DNA from: Endomychus coccineus
Lineage: Eukaryota; Arthropoda; Insecta; Coleoptera; Endomychidae
Reading direction: 5' to 3'
DNA length: 64,000 bases
NCBI GenBank assembly: GCA_958510875.1
Contig: OY294070.1
Coordinates: forward strand, 43,848,306-43,912,305
Shown: positions 21,061 to 34,942 of the stretch, in pieces
Position numbering within the stretch: position 1 is the stretch's first letter
Layout: the number at the start of each line of letters is the position of its first letter
Translations under genes and position numbers: made by a program
The notes under the pieces: generated by a model
What the model was told of the DNA's origin: nothing
Seen by the model: the letters and a program-made list of their open reading frames with translations, nothing else
The model's database searches: none

Positions 21061-22769
21061 TCATCTTGTGCAGAAAAGGTTAGAGACCACTGTCATTTTA
21101 CTGGCAAATATCGAGGTCCTTCACATTCAAATTGTGATTCACAATTCAAAAATGTAAACACAACTCCTGTAATTTTTCATAACCTCAGTGTATATGATAA
21201 TCACTTCATTACTCAACCCCTCAGTACGAAAATTAAAGGGAAATGTGTCTCCTACCTGTTAATAAGGAGAAATATATTTCCTTTACAAAGTATGTTGAAG
21301 AATCCAATATATGTTCTAGGTTTCTTGATTCTTTTCGATTCATGCCGAGCAGTTAGGAGAAGTTGTCGTCTTATTTGAAAGACGAACAAAAAATTATTAC
21401 AAAAAAATATTCCAATGAAATTGAAAAATTCAAATTGGTCACGAGGAAGGGTGTTTTTTCATATGAATATTTGAATTCATGGGAGAAATTGCAAGACAAC
21501 ATTTTACCTGCTCGTGACAAATTTTATAGTATGGTCTGGATAGTTTGCATTATTCCACTACTCCCGGTTTGGCATTTGACAGTTGTCTGGAAATAACACA
21601 GGTAAAATTGAAATTAATTACCGATGTGAATATGATTATGTTTATTGAGAAGGAAATCAGAGGAGGAATATCACAATCTTCTAACCGATATGGAAAATCC
21701 AACAATAAATATATGAATGAGTATAATTCCGAAGAAGAATCATCTTATGCAATGTATTTTGATGTTAACAATCTTTATGATGCAGCAATGTGTTATCCTC
21801 TTCCAACAGAGGATTTCAGATGAGTAGCAGTTGATAATATCTCTGCAAATGATTTTGAAAAAAAATTTTATAAATCGATGAATAATGCTCTTATGGAAAA
21901 ACTATAGAAAATGTTTCATCTTGTGCAGAAAAGGTTAGAGACCACTGTCATTTTACTGGGAAATATCGAGGTCCTTCACATTCAAATTGTAATTCACAAT
22001 TCAAAAATGTGAACACAATTCCTGTAATTTCCCATAACCTCAGTGTATATGATAATCACTTTATTACTCAACCCCTCTGTAAGAAAATTAAAGGGAAATT
22101 TGTCTCCTACCTGTTAATAAGGAGAAATATATTTCCTTTACAAAGTATGTTGAAGAATCCAATATATTTATTAGGTTCCTTGATTCTCTTCGATTCATGC
22201 CGAGCAGTTTGGAAAAGTTGTCGTCTTATTTGAAAATCGAACAAAAAATTATTACAAAAAAATATTTCAATGAAATTGAAAAATTCAAATTGGTCACGAG
22301 GAAGGGTGTTTTTTCATATGAATATTTGAATTCATGGGAGAAATTGCAAGACAACATTTTACCTGCTCGTGACAAATTTTATAGTATGGTCTGGATAGTT
22401 TGCATTATTCCACTACTCCCGGTTTGGCATTTGACAGTTGTCTGGAAATAACACAGGTAAAATTGAAATTAATTACCGATGTGAATATGATTATGTTTAT
22501 TGAGAAGGAAATCAGAGGAGGAATATCACAATCTTCTAACCGATATGGAAAATCCAACAATAAATATATGAATGAGTATAATTCCGAAGAAGAATCATCT
22601 TATGCAATGTATTTTGATGTTAACAATCTTTATGATGGAGCAATGTGTTATCCTCTTCCAACAGAGGATTTCAGATGAGTAGCAGTTGATAATATTTCTG
22701 CAAATGTTATGAAAAATTTTTTTATAAATCGATGAATAATGCTCTTATGGAAAAACTATAGAAAATGTT
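21061..22769 (+). repeat. Array units 2-3 (short class)
   Basis: Two adjacent 854-855-bp units. They lack about 332 bp between TCTGCA (codons after motif A) and the GATGAATAATGC segment, and a TGA replaces the Trp codon after DFR. The same deletion and the same TGA recur in units 7, 12 and 13, so the short class spread by duplication. Confidence 0.9.
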
Positions 22770-25700
22770 TCATCTTGTGCAGAAAAGGTTAGAGACCACT
22801 GTCATTTTACTGGGAAATATCGAGGTCCTTCACATTCAAATTGTAATTCACAATTCAAAAATGTGAACACAATTCCTGTAATTTCCCATAACCTCAGTGT
22901 ATATGATAATCACTTTATTACTCAATCCCTCAGTACGAAAATTAAAGGGAAATTTGTCTCCTACCTGTTAATAAGGAGAAATATATTTCCTTTACAAAGT
23001 ATGTTGAAGAATCCAATATATTTATTAGGTTCCTTGATTCTCTTCGATTCATGCCGAGCAGTTTGGAAAAGTTGTCGTCTTATTTGAAAATCGAACAAAA
23101 AATTATTACAAAAAAACATTTCAATGAAATTGAAAAATTCAAATTGGTCACGAGGAAGGGGGTTTTTTCATATGAATATTTGAATTCATGGGAGAAATTG
23201 CAAGACAACATTTTACCTGCTCGTGACAAATTTTATAGTATGGTCTGGATAATTTGCATTATTCCACTACTCCCGGTTTGGCATTTGACAGTTGTCTGAA
23301 AATAACACAGGTAAAATTGGAATCAATTACCGATGTGAATATGAATATGTTTATTGAGAAGGGAATCAGAGGAGGAATATCACGATGCTCTAACCGATAT
23401 GGAAAATCCAACAATAAATATATGAATGAGTATAATTCCGAAGAAGAATCATCTTATGCAATGTATTTTGATGTTAACAATCTTTATGATGCAGCAATGT
23501 ATAATCCTCTTCCAACAGAGGATTTCAGATGGGTAGCAGTTAATAATATTTCTGCAGAAAACATTCTCAATATAAGCGATACTAGTGAATTAGGTTATAT
23601 TTTGGCAGTAGATCTTCATTATCCTAAAAGTTTGTTGAATTATCACAAAGATTTACCTCTTTGTTCTCAACATTTAGTTCCACCCGTAGCTATTCCGGAA
23701 AAACCAAAACTGTCAACTACCCCATATGATAAAGAAAAGTATGTGATTCATTTTAAAAATTTACGTTCATTTAAGCTCTCAAATCAGGATTGAAACTACA
23801 GAAAGTTCATCGTTGTTTGAAATTTGAACAATCACAATGGTTGAAGAAATATATAGATCTCAATACAAATTCAAGGAAACAAAGCTCAAATGATTTCGAA
23901 AAGAATTTTTATAATTTGATGAATAATGCTCCTATGGAAAAACTATAGAAAATGTTTCATCTTGTGCAGAAAAGGTTAGAGACCACTGTCATTTTACTGG
24001 GAAATATCGAGGTCCTTCACATACAAATTGTAATTCACAATTCAAAAACGTAAACACAATTCCTGTAATCTCCCATAACCTCAGTGTATATGATAATCAC
24101 TTTATTACTCAAATCCTCAGTACGAAAATCAAAGGGAAATTTGTCTCCTACCTGTTAATAAGGAGAAATATATTTCCTTTACAAAGTATGTTGAAGAATC
24201 CAATATATTTATTAGGTTCCTTGATTCTCTTCGATTCATGCCGAGCAGTTTGGAAAAGTTGTCGTCTTATTTGAAAGACGAACAAAAAATTATTCCAAAA
24301 AAATATTTCAATGAAATTGAAAAATTCAAATTGGTCACGAGGAAGGGTGTTTTTCATATGAATATTTGAATTCATGGGAGAAATTACAAGACAACATTTT
24401 ACCTGCTCGTGACAAATTTTATAGTATGGTCTGGATAATTTGCATTATTCCACTACTCCCGGTTTGGCATTTGACAGTTGTCTGAAAATAACACAGGTAA
24501 AATTGGAATTAATTACCGAAGTGAATATGATTATGTTTATTGAGAAGGGAATCAGAGGAGGAATATCACGATGCTCTAACCGATATGGAAAATCCAACAA
24601 TAAATATATGAATGAGTATAATTCCGAAGAAGAATCATCTTATGCAATGTATTTTGATGTTAACAATCTTTATGATGCAGCAATGTATAATCCTCTTCCA
24701 ACAGAGGATTTCAGATGGGTAGCAGTTAATAATATTTCTGCAGAAAACATTCTCAATATAAGCGATACTAGTGAATTAGGTTATATTTTGGCAGTAGATC
24801 TTCATTATCCTAAAAGTTTGTTGAATTATCACAAAGATTTACCTCTTTGTTCTCAACATTTAGTTTCACCCGTAGCTATTCCGGAAACACCAAAATTGTC
24901 AACTACCCCATATGATAAAGAAAAGTATGTGATTCATTTTAAAAATTTACGTTCATTCAAGTTCTCAAATTGGGATTGAAACTACAGGAAGTTCATCGTT
25001 GTTTGAAATTTGAACAATCACAATGGTTGAAGAAATATATAGATCTCAATACCAATTCGAGGAAACAAAGCTCAAATGATTTTGAAAAGAATTTTTATAA
25101 TTTGATGAATAATGCTCCTATGGAAAAACTATAGAAAGTGTTTCATCTTGTGCAGATAAGGTTAGAGACCACTGTCATTTTACTGGGAAATATCGAGGTC
25201 CTTCACATACAAATTGTAATTCACAATTCAAAAATGTAAACACAATTCCTGTAATTTCCCATAACCTCAGTGTATATGATAATCACTTTATTACTCAACC
25301 CCTCAGTACGAAAATTAAAGGGAAATTTGTCTCTTACCTGTTAATAAGGAGAAATATATTTCCTTTACAAAGTATGTTGAAGAATCCAATATATGTTTTA
25401 GGCTTCTTGATTCTTTTCGATTCATGCCGAGCAGTTTGGAAAAGTTATCGTCTTATTTGAAAGACGAACAAAAAATTATTCCAAAAAAAATTTCAATGAA
25501 ATTGAAAAATTCAAATTGGTCACGAGGAAGGGTGTTTTTTCATATGAATATTTGAATTCATGGGAGAAATTGCAAGACAACGTTTTACCTGCTCGTGACA
25601 AATTTTATAGTATGGTCTGGATAATTTGCATTATTCCACTACTCCCGGTTTGGCATTTGACAGTTGTCTGAAAATAACACAGGTAAAATTGGAATTAATT

Positions 25701-26328
25701 ACCGATGTGAATATGATTATGTTTATTGAGAAGGGAATCAGAGGAGGAATATCACGATGCTCTAACCGATATGGGAAATCCAACAATAAATATATGAATG
25801 AGTATAATTCCGAAGAAGAATCATCTTATGCAATGTATTTTGATGTTAACAATCTTTATGATGCAGCAATGTGTTATCCTCTTCCAACAGAGGATTTCAG
25901 ATGGGTAGCAGTTAATAATATTTCTGCAGAAAACATTCTCAATATAAGAGATACTAGTGAATTTGGTTATATTTTGGCAGTATATCTTCATTATCCTAAA
26001 AGTTTGTTGAATTATCACAAAGATTTACCTCTTTGTTCTCAACATTTAGTTCCACCCGTAGCTATTCCGGAAAAACCAAAATTGACAACTATCCCATATG
26101 ATAAAGGAAAGTATGTGATTCATTTTAAAAATTTACGTTCATTCAAGTTCTCAAATTGGGATTGAAACTACAGAAAGTTCATCGTTGTTTGAAATTTGAA
26201 CAATCACAATGGTTGAAGAAATATATTGATCTCAATACCAATTCAAGGAAACAAAGCTCAAATGATTTCGAAAAGAATTTTCATAATTTGATGAATAATG
26301 CTCCTATGGAAAAACTATAGAAAATGTT

Positions 26329-27182
26329 TCATCTTGTGCAGAAAAGGTGAGAGACCACTGTCATTTTACTGGGAAATATCGAGGTCCTTCACATTCAAAT
26401 TGTAATTCACAATTCAAAAATGTAAACACAATTCCTGTAATTTCCTATAACCTCAGTGTATATGATAATCACTTTATTACTCAACCCCTCAGTACGAAAA
26501 TTAAAGGGAAATTTGTCTCCTACCTGTTAATAAGGAGAAATATATTTCCTTTACAAAGTATGTTGAAGAATCCAATATATTTATTAGGTTCCTTGATTCT
26601 CTTCGATTCATGCCGAGCAGTTTGGAAAAGTTGTCGTCTTATTTGAAAATCGAACAAAAAATTATTACAAAAAAATATTTCAATGAAATTGAAAAATTCA
26701 AATTGGTCACGAGGAAGGGTGTTTTTTCATATGAATATTTGAATTCATGGGAGAAATTGCAAGACAACATTTTACCTGCTCGTGACAAATTTTATAGTAT
26801 GGTCTGGATAGTTTGCATTATTCCACTACTCCCGGTTTGGCATTTGACAGTTGTCTGGAAATAACACAGGTAAAATTGAAATTAATTACCGATGTGAATA
26901 TGATTATGTTTATTGAGAAGGAAATCAGAGGAGGAATATCACAATCTTCTAACCGATATGGAAAATCCAACAATAAATATATGAATGAGTATAATTCCGA
27001 AGAAGAATCATCTTATGCAATGTATTTTGATGTTAACAATCTTTATGATGCAGCAATGTGTTATCCTCTTCCAACAGAGGATTTCAGATGAGTAGCAGTT
27101 GATAATATTTCTGCAAATGTTATGAAAAAAATTTTTATAAATCGATGAATAATGCTCTTATGGAAAAACTATAGAAAATGTT
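26329..27182 (+). repeat. Array unit 7 (short class)
   Basis: An 854-bp unit with the same internal deletion and stop as units 2-3. It stands 4,413 bp after unit 3, and the units following each (two to three full-length ones) are closely alike, indicating duplication of a block of four units. Confidence 0.9.
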
Positions 27183-30100
27183 TCATCTTGTGCAGAAAAG
27201 GTTAGAGACCACTGTCATTTTACTGGGAAATATCGAGGTCCTTCACATTCAAATTGTAATTCACAATTCAAAAATGTGAACACAATTCCTGTAATTTCCC
27301 ATAACCTCAGTGTATATGATAATCACTTTATTACTCAATCCCTCAGTACGAAAATTAAAGGGAAATTTGTCTCCTACCTGTTAATAAGGAGAAATATATT
27401 TCCTTTACAAAGTATGTTGAAGAATCCAATATATTTATTAGGTTCCTTGATTCTCTTCGATTCATGCCGAGCAGTTTGGAAAAGTTGTCGTCTTATTTGA
27501 AAATCGAACAAAAAATTATTACAAAAAAACATTTCAATGAAATTGAAAAATTCAAATTGGTCACGAGGAAGGGGGTTTTTTCATATGAATATTTGAATTC
27601 ATGGGAGAAATTGCAAGACAACATTTTACCTGCTCGTGACAAATTTTATAGTATGGTCTGGATAATTTGCATTATTCCACTACTCCCGGTTTGGCATTTG
27701 ACAGTTGTCTGAAAATAACACAGGTAAAATTGGAATTAATTACCGAAGTGAATATGATTATGTTTATTGAGAAGGGAATCAGAGGAGGAATATCACGATG
27801 CTCTAACCGATATGGAAAATCCAACAATAAATATATGAATGAGTATAATTCCGAAGAAGAATCATCTTATGCAATGTATTTTGATGTTAACAATCTTTAT
27901 GATGCAGCAATGTATAATCCTCTTCCAACAGAGGATTTCAGATGGGTAGCAGTTAATAATATTTCTGCAGAAAACATTCTCAATATAAGCGATACTAGTG
28001 AATTAGGTTATATTTTGGCAGTAGATCTTCATTATCCTAAAAGTTTGTTGAATTATCACAAAGATTTACCTCTTTGTTCTCAACATTTAGTTCCACCCGT
28101 AGCTATTCCGGAAAAACCAAAACTGTCAACTACCCCATATGATAAAGAAAAGTATGTGATTCATTTTAAAAATTTACGTTCATTTAAGCTCTCAAATCAG
28201 GATTGAAACTACAGAAAGTTCATCGTTGTTTGAAATTTGAACAATCACAATGGTTGAAGAAATATATAGATCTCAATACAAATTCAAGGAAACAAAGCTC
28301 AAATGATTTCGAAAAGAATTTTTATAATTTGATGAATAATGCTCCTATGGAAAAACTATAGAAAATGTTTCATCTTGTGCAGAAAAGGTTAGAGACCACT
28401 GTCATTTTACTGGGAAATATCGAGGTCCTTCACATACAAATTGTAATTCACAATTCAAAAACGTAAACACAATTCCTGTAATCTCCCATAACCTCAGTGT
28501 ATATGATAATCACTTTATTACTCAAATCCTCAGTACGAAAATCAAAGGGAAATTTGTCTCCTACCTGTTAATAAGGAGAAATATATTTCCTTTACAAAGT
28601 ATGTTGAAGAATCCAATATATTTATTAGGTTCCTTGATTCTCTTCGATTCATGCCGAGCAGTTTGGAAAAGTTGTCGTCTTATTTGAAAGACGAACAAAA
28701 AATTATTCCAAAAAAATATTTCAATGAAATTGAAAAATTCAAATTGGTCACGAGGAAGGGTGTTTTTCATATGAATATTTGAATTCATGGGAGAAATTAC
28801 AAGACAACATTTTACCTGCTCGTGACAAATTTTATAGTATGGTCTGGATAATTTGCATTATTCCACTACTCCCGGTTTGGCATTTGACAGTTGTCTGAAA
28901 ATAACACAGGTAAAATTGGAATTAATTACCGAAGTGAATATGATTATGTTTATTGAGAAGGGAATCAGAGGAGGAATATCACGATGCTCTAACCGATATG
29001 GAAAATCCAACAATAAATATATGAATGAGTATAATTCCGAAGAAGAATCATCTTATGCAATGTATTTTGATGTTAACAATCTTTATGATGCAGCAATGTA
29101 TAATCCTCTTCCAACAGAGGATTTCAGATGGGTAGCAGTTAATAATATTTCTGCAGAAAACATTCTCAATATAAGCGATACTAGTGAATTAGGTTATATT
29201 TTGGCAGTAGATCTTCATTATCCTAAAAGTTTGTTGAATTATCACAAAGATTTACCTCTTTGTTCTCAACATTTAGTTTCACCCGTAGCTATTCCGGAAA
29301 CACCAAAATTGTCAACTACCCCATATGATAAAGAAAAGTATGTGATTCATTTTAAAAATTTACGTTCATTCAAGTTCTCAAATTGGGATTGAAACTACAG
29401 GAAGTTCATCGTTGTTTGAAATTTGAACAATCACAATGGTTGAAGAAATATATAGATCTCAATACCAATTCGAGGAAACAAAGCTCAAATGATTTTGAAA
29501 AAAATTTTTATAATTTGATGAATAATGCTCCTATGGAAAAACTATAGAAAGTGTTTCATCTTGTGCAGATAAGGTTAGAGACCACTGTCATTTTACTGGG
29601 AAATATCGAGGTCCTTCACATACAAATTGTAATTCACAATTCAAAAATGTAAACACAATTCCTGTAATTTCCCATAACCTCAGTGTATATGATAATCACT
29701 TTATTACTCAACCCCTCAGTACGAAAATCAAAGGGAAATTTGTCTCCTACCTGTTAATAAGGAGAAATATATTTCCTTCACAAAGTATGTTGAAGAATCC
29801 AATATACGTTTTAGGTTTCTTGATTTCTTTCGATTCATGCCGAGCAGTTTGGAAAAGTTGTCGTCTTATTTGAAAGACGAACAAAAAATTATTCCAAAAA
29901 AATATTTCAATGAAATTGAAAAATTCAAATTGGTCACGAGGAAGGGTGTTTTTCATATGAATATTTGAATTCATGGGAGAAATTACAAGACAACATTTTA
30001 CCTGCTCGTGACAAATTTTATAGTATGGTCTGGATAATTTGCATTATTCCACTACTCCCGGTTTGGCATTTGAGAGTTGTCTGAAAATAACACAGGTAAA

Positions 30101-31928
30101 ATTGGAATCAATTACCGATGTGAATATGAATATGTTTATTGAGAAGGGAATCAGAGGAGGAATATCACGATGCTCTAACCGATATGGAAAATCCAACAAT
30201 AAATATATGAATGAGTATAATTCCGAAGAAGAATCATCTTATGCAATGTATTTTGTTGTTAACAATCTTTATGATGCAGCAATGTGTTATCCTCTTCCAA
30301 CAGAGGATTTCAGATGGGTAGCAGTTAATAATATTTCTGCAGAAAACATTCTCAATATAAGCGATACTAGTGAATTTGGTTATATTTTGGCAGTAGATCT
30401 TCATTATCCTAAAAGTTTGTTGAATTATCACAAAGATTTACCTCTTTGTTCTCAACATTTAGTTCCACCCGTAGCTATTACGGAAATACCAAAAATTGTC
30501 AACTACCCCATATGATAAAGAAAAGTATTTGATTCATTTTAAAAATTTACGTTCATTCAAGTTCTCAAATTGGGATTGAAATTACAGAAAGTTCATCGTT
30601 GTTTGAAATATGAACAATCACAATGGTTGAAGAAATATATAGATCTCAATACTAATTCAAGGAAACAAAGCTCAAATGATTTTGAAAAGAAGTTTTATAA
30701 TTTGATGAAAAATGCTCCTACGGAAAAACTATAGAAAATGTTTCATCTTGTTCAGAAAAGGTTGGAGACCACTGTCATTTTACTGGCAAATATCGAGGTC
30801 CTTCACATTCAAATTGTAATTCACAATTCAAAAATGTAAACACAATTCCTGTAATCTCCCATAACCTCAGTGTATATGATAATCACTTTATTACTCAAAT
30901 CCTCAGTACGAAAATCAAAGGGAAATTTGTCTCCTACCTGTTAATAAGGAGAAATATATTTCCTTTACAAAGTATGTTGAAGAATCCAATATATTTATTA
31001 GGTTCCTTGATTCTCTTCGATTCATGCCGAGCAGTTTGGAAAAGTTGTCGTCTTATTTGAAAGACGAACAAAAAATTATTCCAAAAAAATATTTCAATGA
31101 AATTGAAAAATTCAAATTGGTCACGAGGAAGGGTGTTTTTCATATGAATATTTGAATTCATGGGAGAAATTACAAGACAACATTTTACCTGCTCGTGACA
31201 AATTTTATAGTATGGTCTGGATAATTTGCATTATTCCACTACTCCCGGTTTGGCATTTGACAGTTGTCTGAAAATAACACAGGTAAAATTGGAATTAATT
31301 ACCGAAGTGAATATGATTATGTTTATTGAGAAGGGAATCAGAGGAGGAATATCACGATGCTCTAACCGATATGGAAAATCCAACAATAAATATATGAATG
31401 AGTATAATTCCGAAGAAGAATCATCTTATGCAATGTATTTTGTTGTTAACAATCTTTATGATGCAGCAATGTGTTATCCTCTTCCAACAGAGGATTTCAG
31501 ATGGGTAGCAGTTAATAATATTTCTGCAGAAAACATTCCCAATATAAGCGATACTAGTGAATTTGGTTATATTTTGGCAGTAGATCTTCATTATCCTAAA
31601 AGTTTGTTGAATTATCACAAAGATTTACCTCTTTGTTCTCAACATTTAGTTCCACCCGTAGCTATTACGGAAATACCAAAATTGTCAACTACCCCATATG
31701 ATAAAGAAAAGTATGTGATTCATTTTAAAAATTTACGTTCATTCAAGTTCTCAAATTGGGATTGAAATTACAGAAAGTTCATTGTTGTTTGAAATATGAA
31801 CAATCACAATGGTTGAAGAAATATATAGATCTCAATACTAATTCAAGGAAACAAAGCTCAAATGATTTTGAAAAGAATTTTTATAATTTGATGAATAATG
31901 CTCCTATGGAAAAACTATAGAAAATGTT

Positions 31929-33640
31929 TCATCTTGTGCAGAAAAGGTTAGAGACCACTGTCATTTTACTGGCAAATATCGAGGTCCTTCACATTCAAAT
32001 TGTGATTCACAATTCAGAAATGTAAACACAACTCCTGTAATTTCCCTTAACCTCAGTGTATATGATAATCACTTCATTACTCAACCCCTCAGTACGAAAA
32101 TTAAAGGGAAATTTGTCTCCTACTTGTTAATAAGGAGAAATATATTTCCTTTACAAAGTATGTTGAAGAATCCAATATATGTTTCAGGTTTCTTGATTCT
32201 TTTCGATTCATGCCGAGCAGTTTGGAAAAGTTGTCGTCTTATTTGAAAGACGAACAAAAAATTATTACAAAAAAATTTTTCAATGAAATTAAAAAATTCA
32301 AATTGGTCACGAGGAAGGGTGTTTTTCCATATGAATATTTGAATTCATGGGAGAAATAGCAAGAAAACATTTTACCTGCTCGTGACAAATTTTATAGTAT
32401 GGTCTGGATAGTTTGCATTATTCCACTACTCCCGGTTTGGCATTTGACAGTTGTCTGAAAATAACACAGGTAAAATTGAAATTAATTACCGGTGTGAATA
32501 TGATTATGTTTATTGAGAAGGAAATCGGAGGAGGAATATCACGATGCTCTAACCGATATGGAAAATCCAACAATAAATATATTAATGAGTATAATTCCGA
32601 AGAGGAATCATCTTATGCAATGTATTTTGATGTTAACAATCTTTATGATGCAGCAATGTGTTATCCTCTTCCAACAGAGGATTTCAGATGAGTAGCAGTT
32701 GATAATATCTCTGCAAATGTTATGAAAAAAATTTTTATAAATCGATGAATAATGCTCTTATGGAAAAACTATAGAAAATGTTTCATCTTGTGCAGAAAAG
32801 GTTAGAGACCACTGTCATTTTACTGGGAAATATCGAGGTCCTTCACATTCAAATTGTAATTCACAATTCAAAAATGTGAACACAATTCCTGTAATTTCCC
32901 ATAACCTCAGTGTATATGATAATCACTTTATTACTCAACCCCTCTGTACGAAAATTAAAGGGAAATTTGTCTCCTACCTGTTAATAAGGAGAAATATATT
33001 TCCTTTACAAAGTATGTTGAAGAATCCAATATATTTATTAGGTTCCTTGATTCTCTTCGATTCATGCCGAGCAGTTTGAAAAAGTTGTCGTCTTATTTGA
33101 AAATCGAACAAAAAATTATTACAAAAAAATATTTCAATGAAATTGAAAAATTCAAATTGGTCACGAGGAAGGGTGTTTTTTCATATGAATATTTGAATTC
33201 ATGGGAGAAATTGCAAGACAACATTTTACCTGCTCGTGACAAATTTTATAGTATGGTCTTGATAGTTTGCATTATTCCACTACTTTCTCCCGGTTTGGCA
33301 TTTGACAGTTGTCTGAAAATAACACAGGTAAAATTGAAATTAATTACCGATGTGAATATGATTATGTTTATTGAAAAGGGAATCAGAGGAGGAATATCAC
33401 AATCTTCTAACCGATATGGAAAATCCAACAATAAATATATGAATGAGTATAATTCCGAAGAAGAATCATCTTATGCAATGTATTTTGATGTTAACAATCT
33501 TTATGATGCAGCAATGTGTTATCCTCTTCCAACAGAGGATTTCAGATGAGTAGCAGTTGATAATATTTCTGCAAATGTTATGAAAAAAAATTTTATAAAT
33601 CGATGAATAATGCTCTTATGGAAAAACTATAGAAAATGTT
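31929..33640 (+). repeat. Array units 12-13 (short class)
   Basis: Two adjacent short units of 854 and 858 bp carrying the class deletion. Unit 13 has a 4-bp insertion (TTTC) near 33284, which shifts frame relative to its neighbours. Confidence 0.9.
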
Positions 33641-34942
33641 TCATCTTGTGCAGAAAAGGTTAGAGACCACTGTCATTTTACTGGGAAATATCGAGGTCCT
33701 TCACATTCAAATTGTAATTCACAATTCAAAAATGTGAACACAATTCCTGTAATTTCCCATAACCTCAGTGTATATGATAATCACTTTATTACTCAATCCC
33801 TCAGTACGAAAATTAAAGGGAAATTTGTCTCCTACCTGTTAATAAGGAGAAATTTATTTCCTTTACAAAGTATGTTGAAGAATCCAATATATTTATTAGG
33901 TTCCTTGATTCTCTTCGATTCATGCCGAGCAGTTTGGAAAAGTTGTCGTCTTATTTGAAAATCGAACAAAAAATTATTACAAAAAAACATTTCAATGAAA
34001 TTGAAAAATTCAAATTGGTCACGAGGAAGAGGGTTTTTTCATATGAATATTTGAATTCATGGGAGAAATTGCAAGACAACATTTTACCTGCTCGTGACAA
34101 ATTTTATAGTATGGTCTGGATAATTTGCATTATTCCACTACTCCCGGTTTGGCATTTGACAGTTGTCTGAAAATAACACAGGTAAAATTGGAATTAATTA
34201 CCGAAGTGAATATGATTATGTTTATTGAGAAGGGAATCAGAGGAGGAATATCACGATGCTCTAACCGATATGGAAAATCCAACAATAAATATATGAATGA
34301 GTATAATTCCGAAGAAGAATCATCTTATGCAATGTATTTTGATGTTAACAATCTTTATGATGCAGCAATGTGTTATCCTCTTCCAACAGAGGATTTCAGA
34401 TGGGTAGCAGTTGATGATATTTCTGCAGAAAACATTCTCAATATAAGCGATTCTAGTGAATTTTGTTATATTTTGGCAGTAGACCTTCATTATCCTAAAA
34501 GTTTGTTGAATTATCACAAAGATTTACCTCTTTGTTCTCAACATTTAGTTCCACCCGTAGCTATTCCGGAAAAACTAAAACTGTCAACTACCCCATATGA
34601 TAAAGAAAAGTATGTGATTCATTTTAAAAATTTACGTTCATCCAAGTTCTCAAATTGGGATTGAAACTACAGAAAGTTCATCGTTGTTTGAAATTTGAAC
34701 AATCACAATGGTTGAAGAAATATAGATCTCAATACAAATTCAAGGAAACAAAGCTCAAATGATTTTGAAAAGAATTTTCATAATTTGATGAATAATGCTC
34801 CTATGGAAAAACTATAGAAAATGTTTCATCTTGTGCAGAAAAGGTTAGAGACCACTGTCATTTTACTGGGAAATATCGAGGTCCTTCACATTCAATTTGT
34901 AATTCACAATTCAAAAATGTAAACACAATTCCTGTAATTTCC

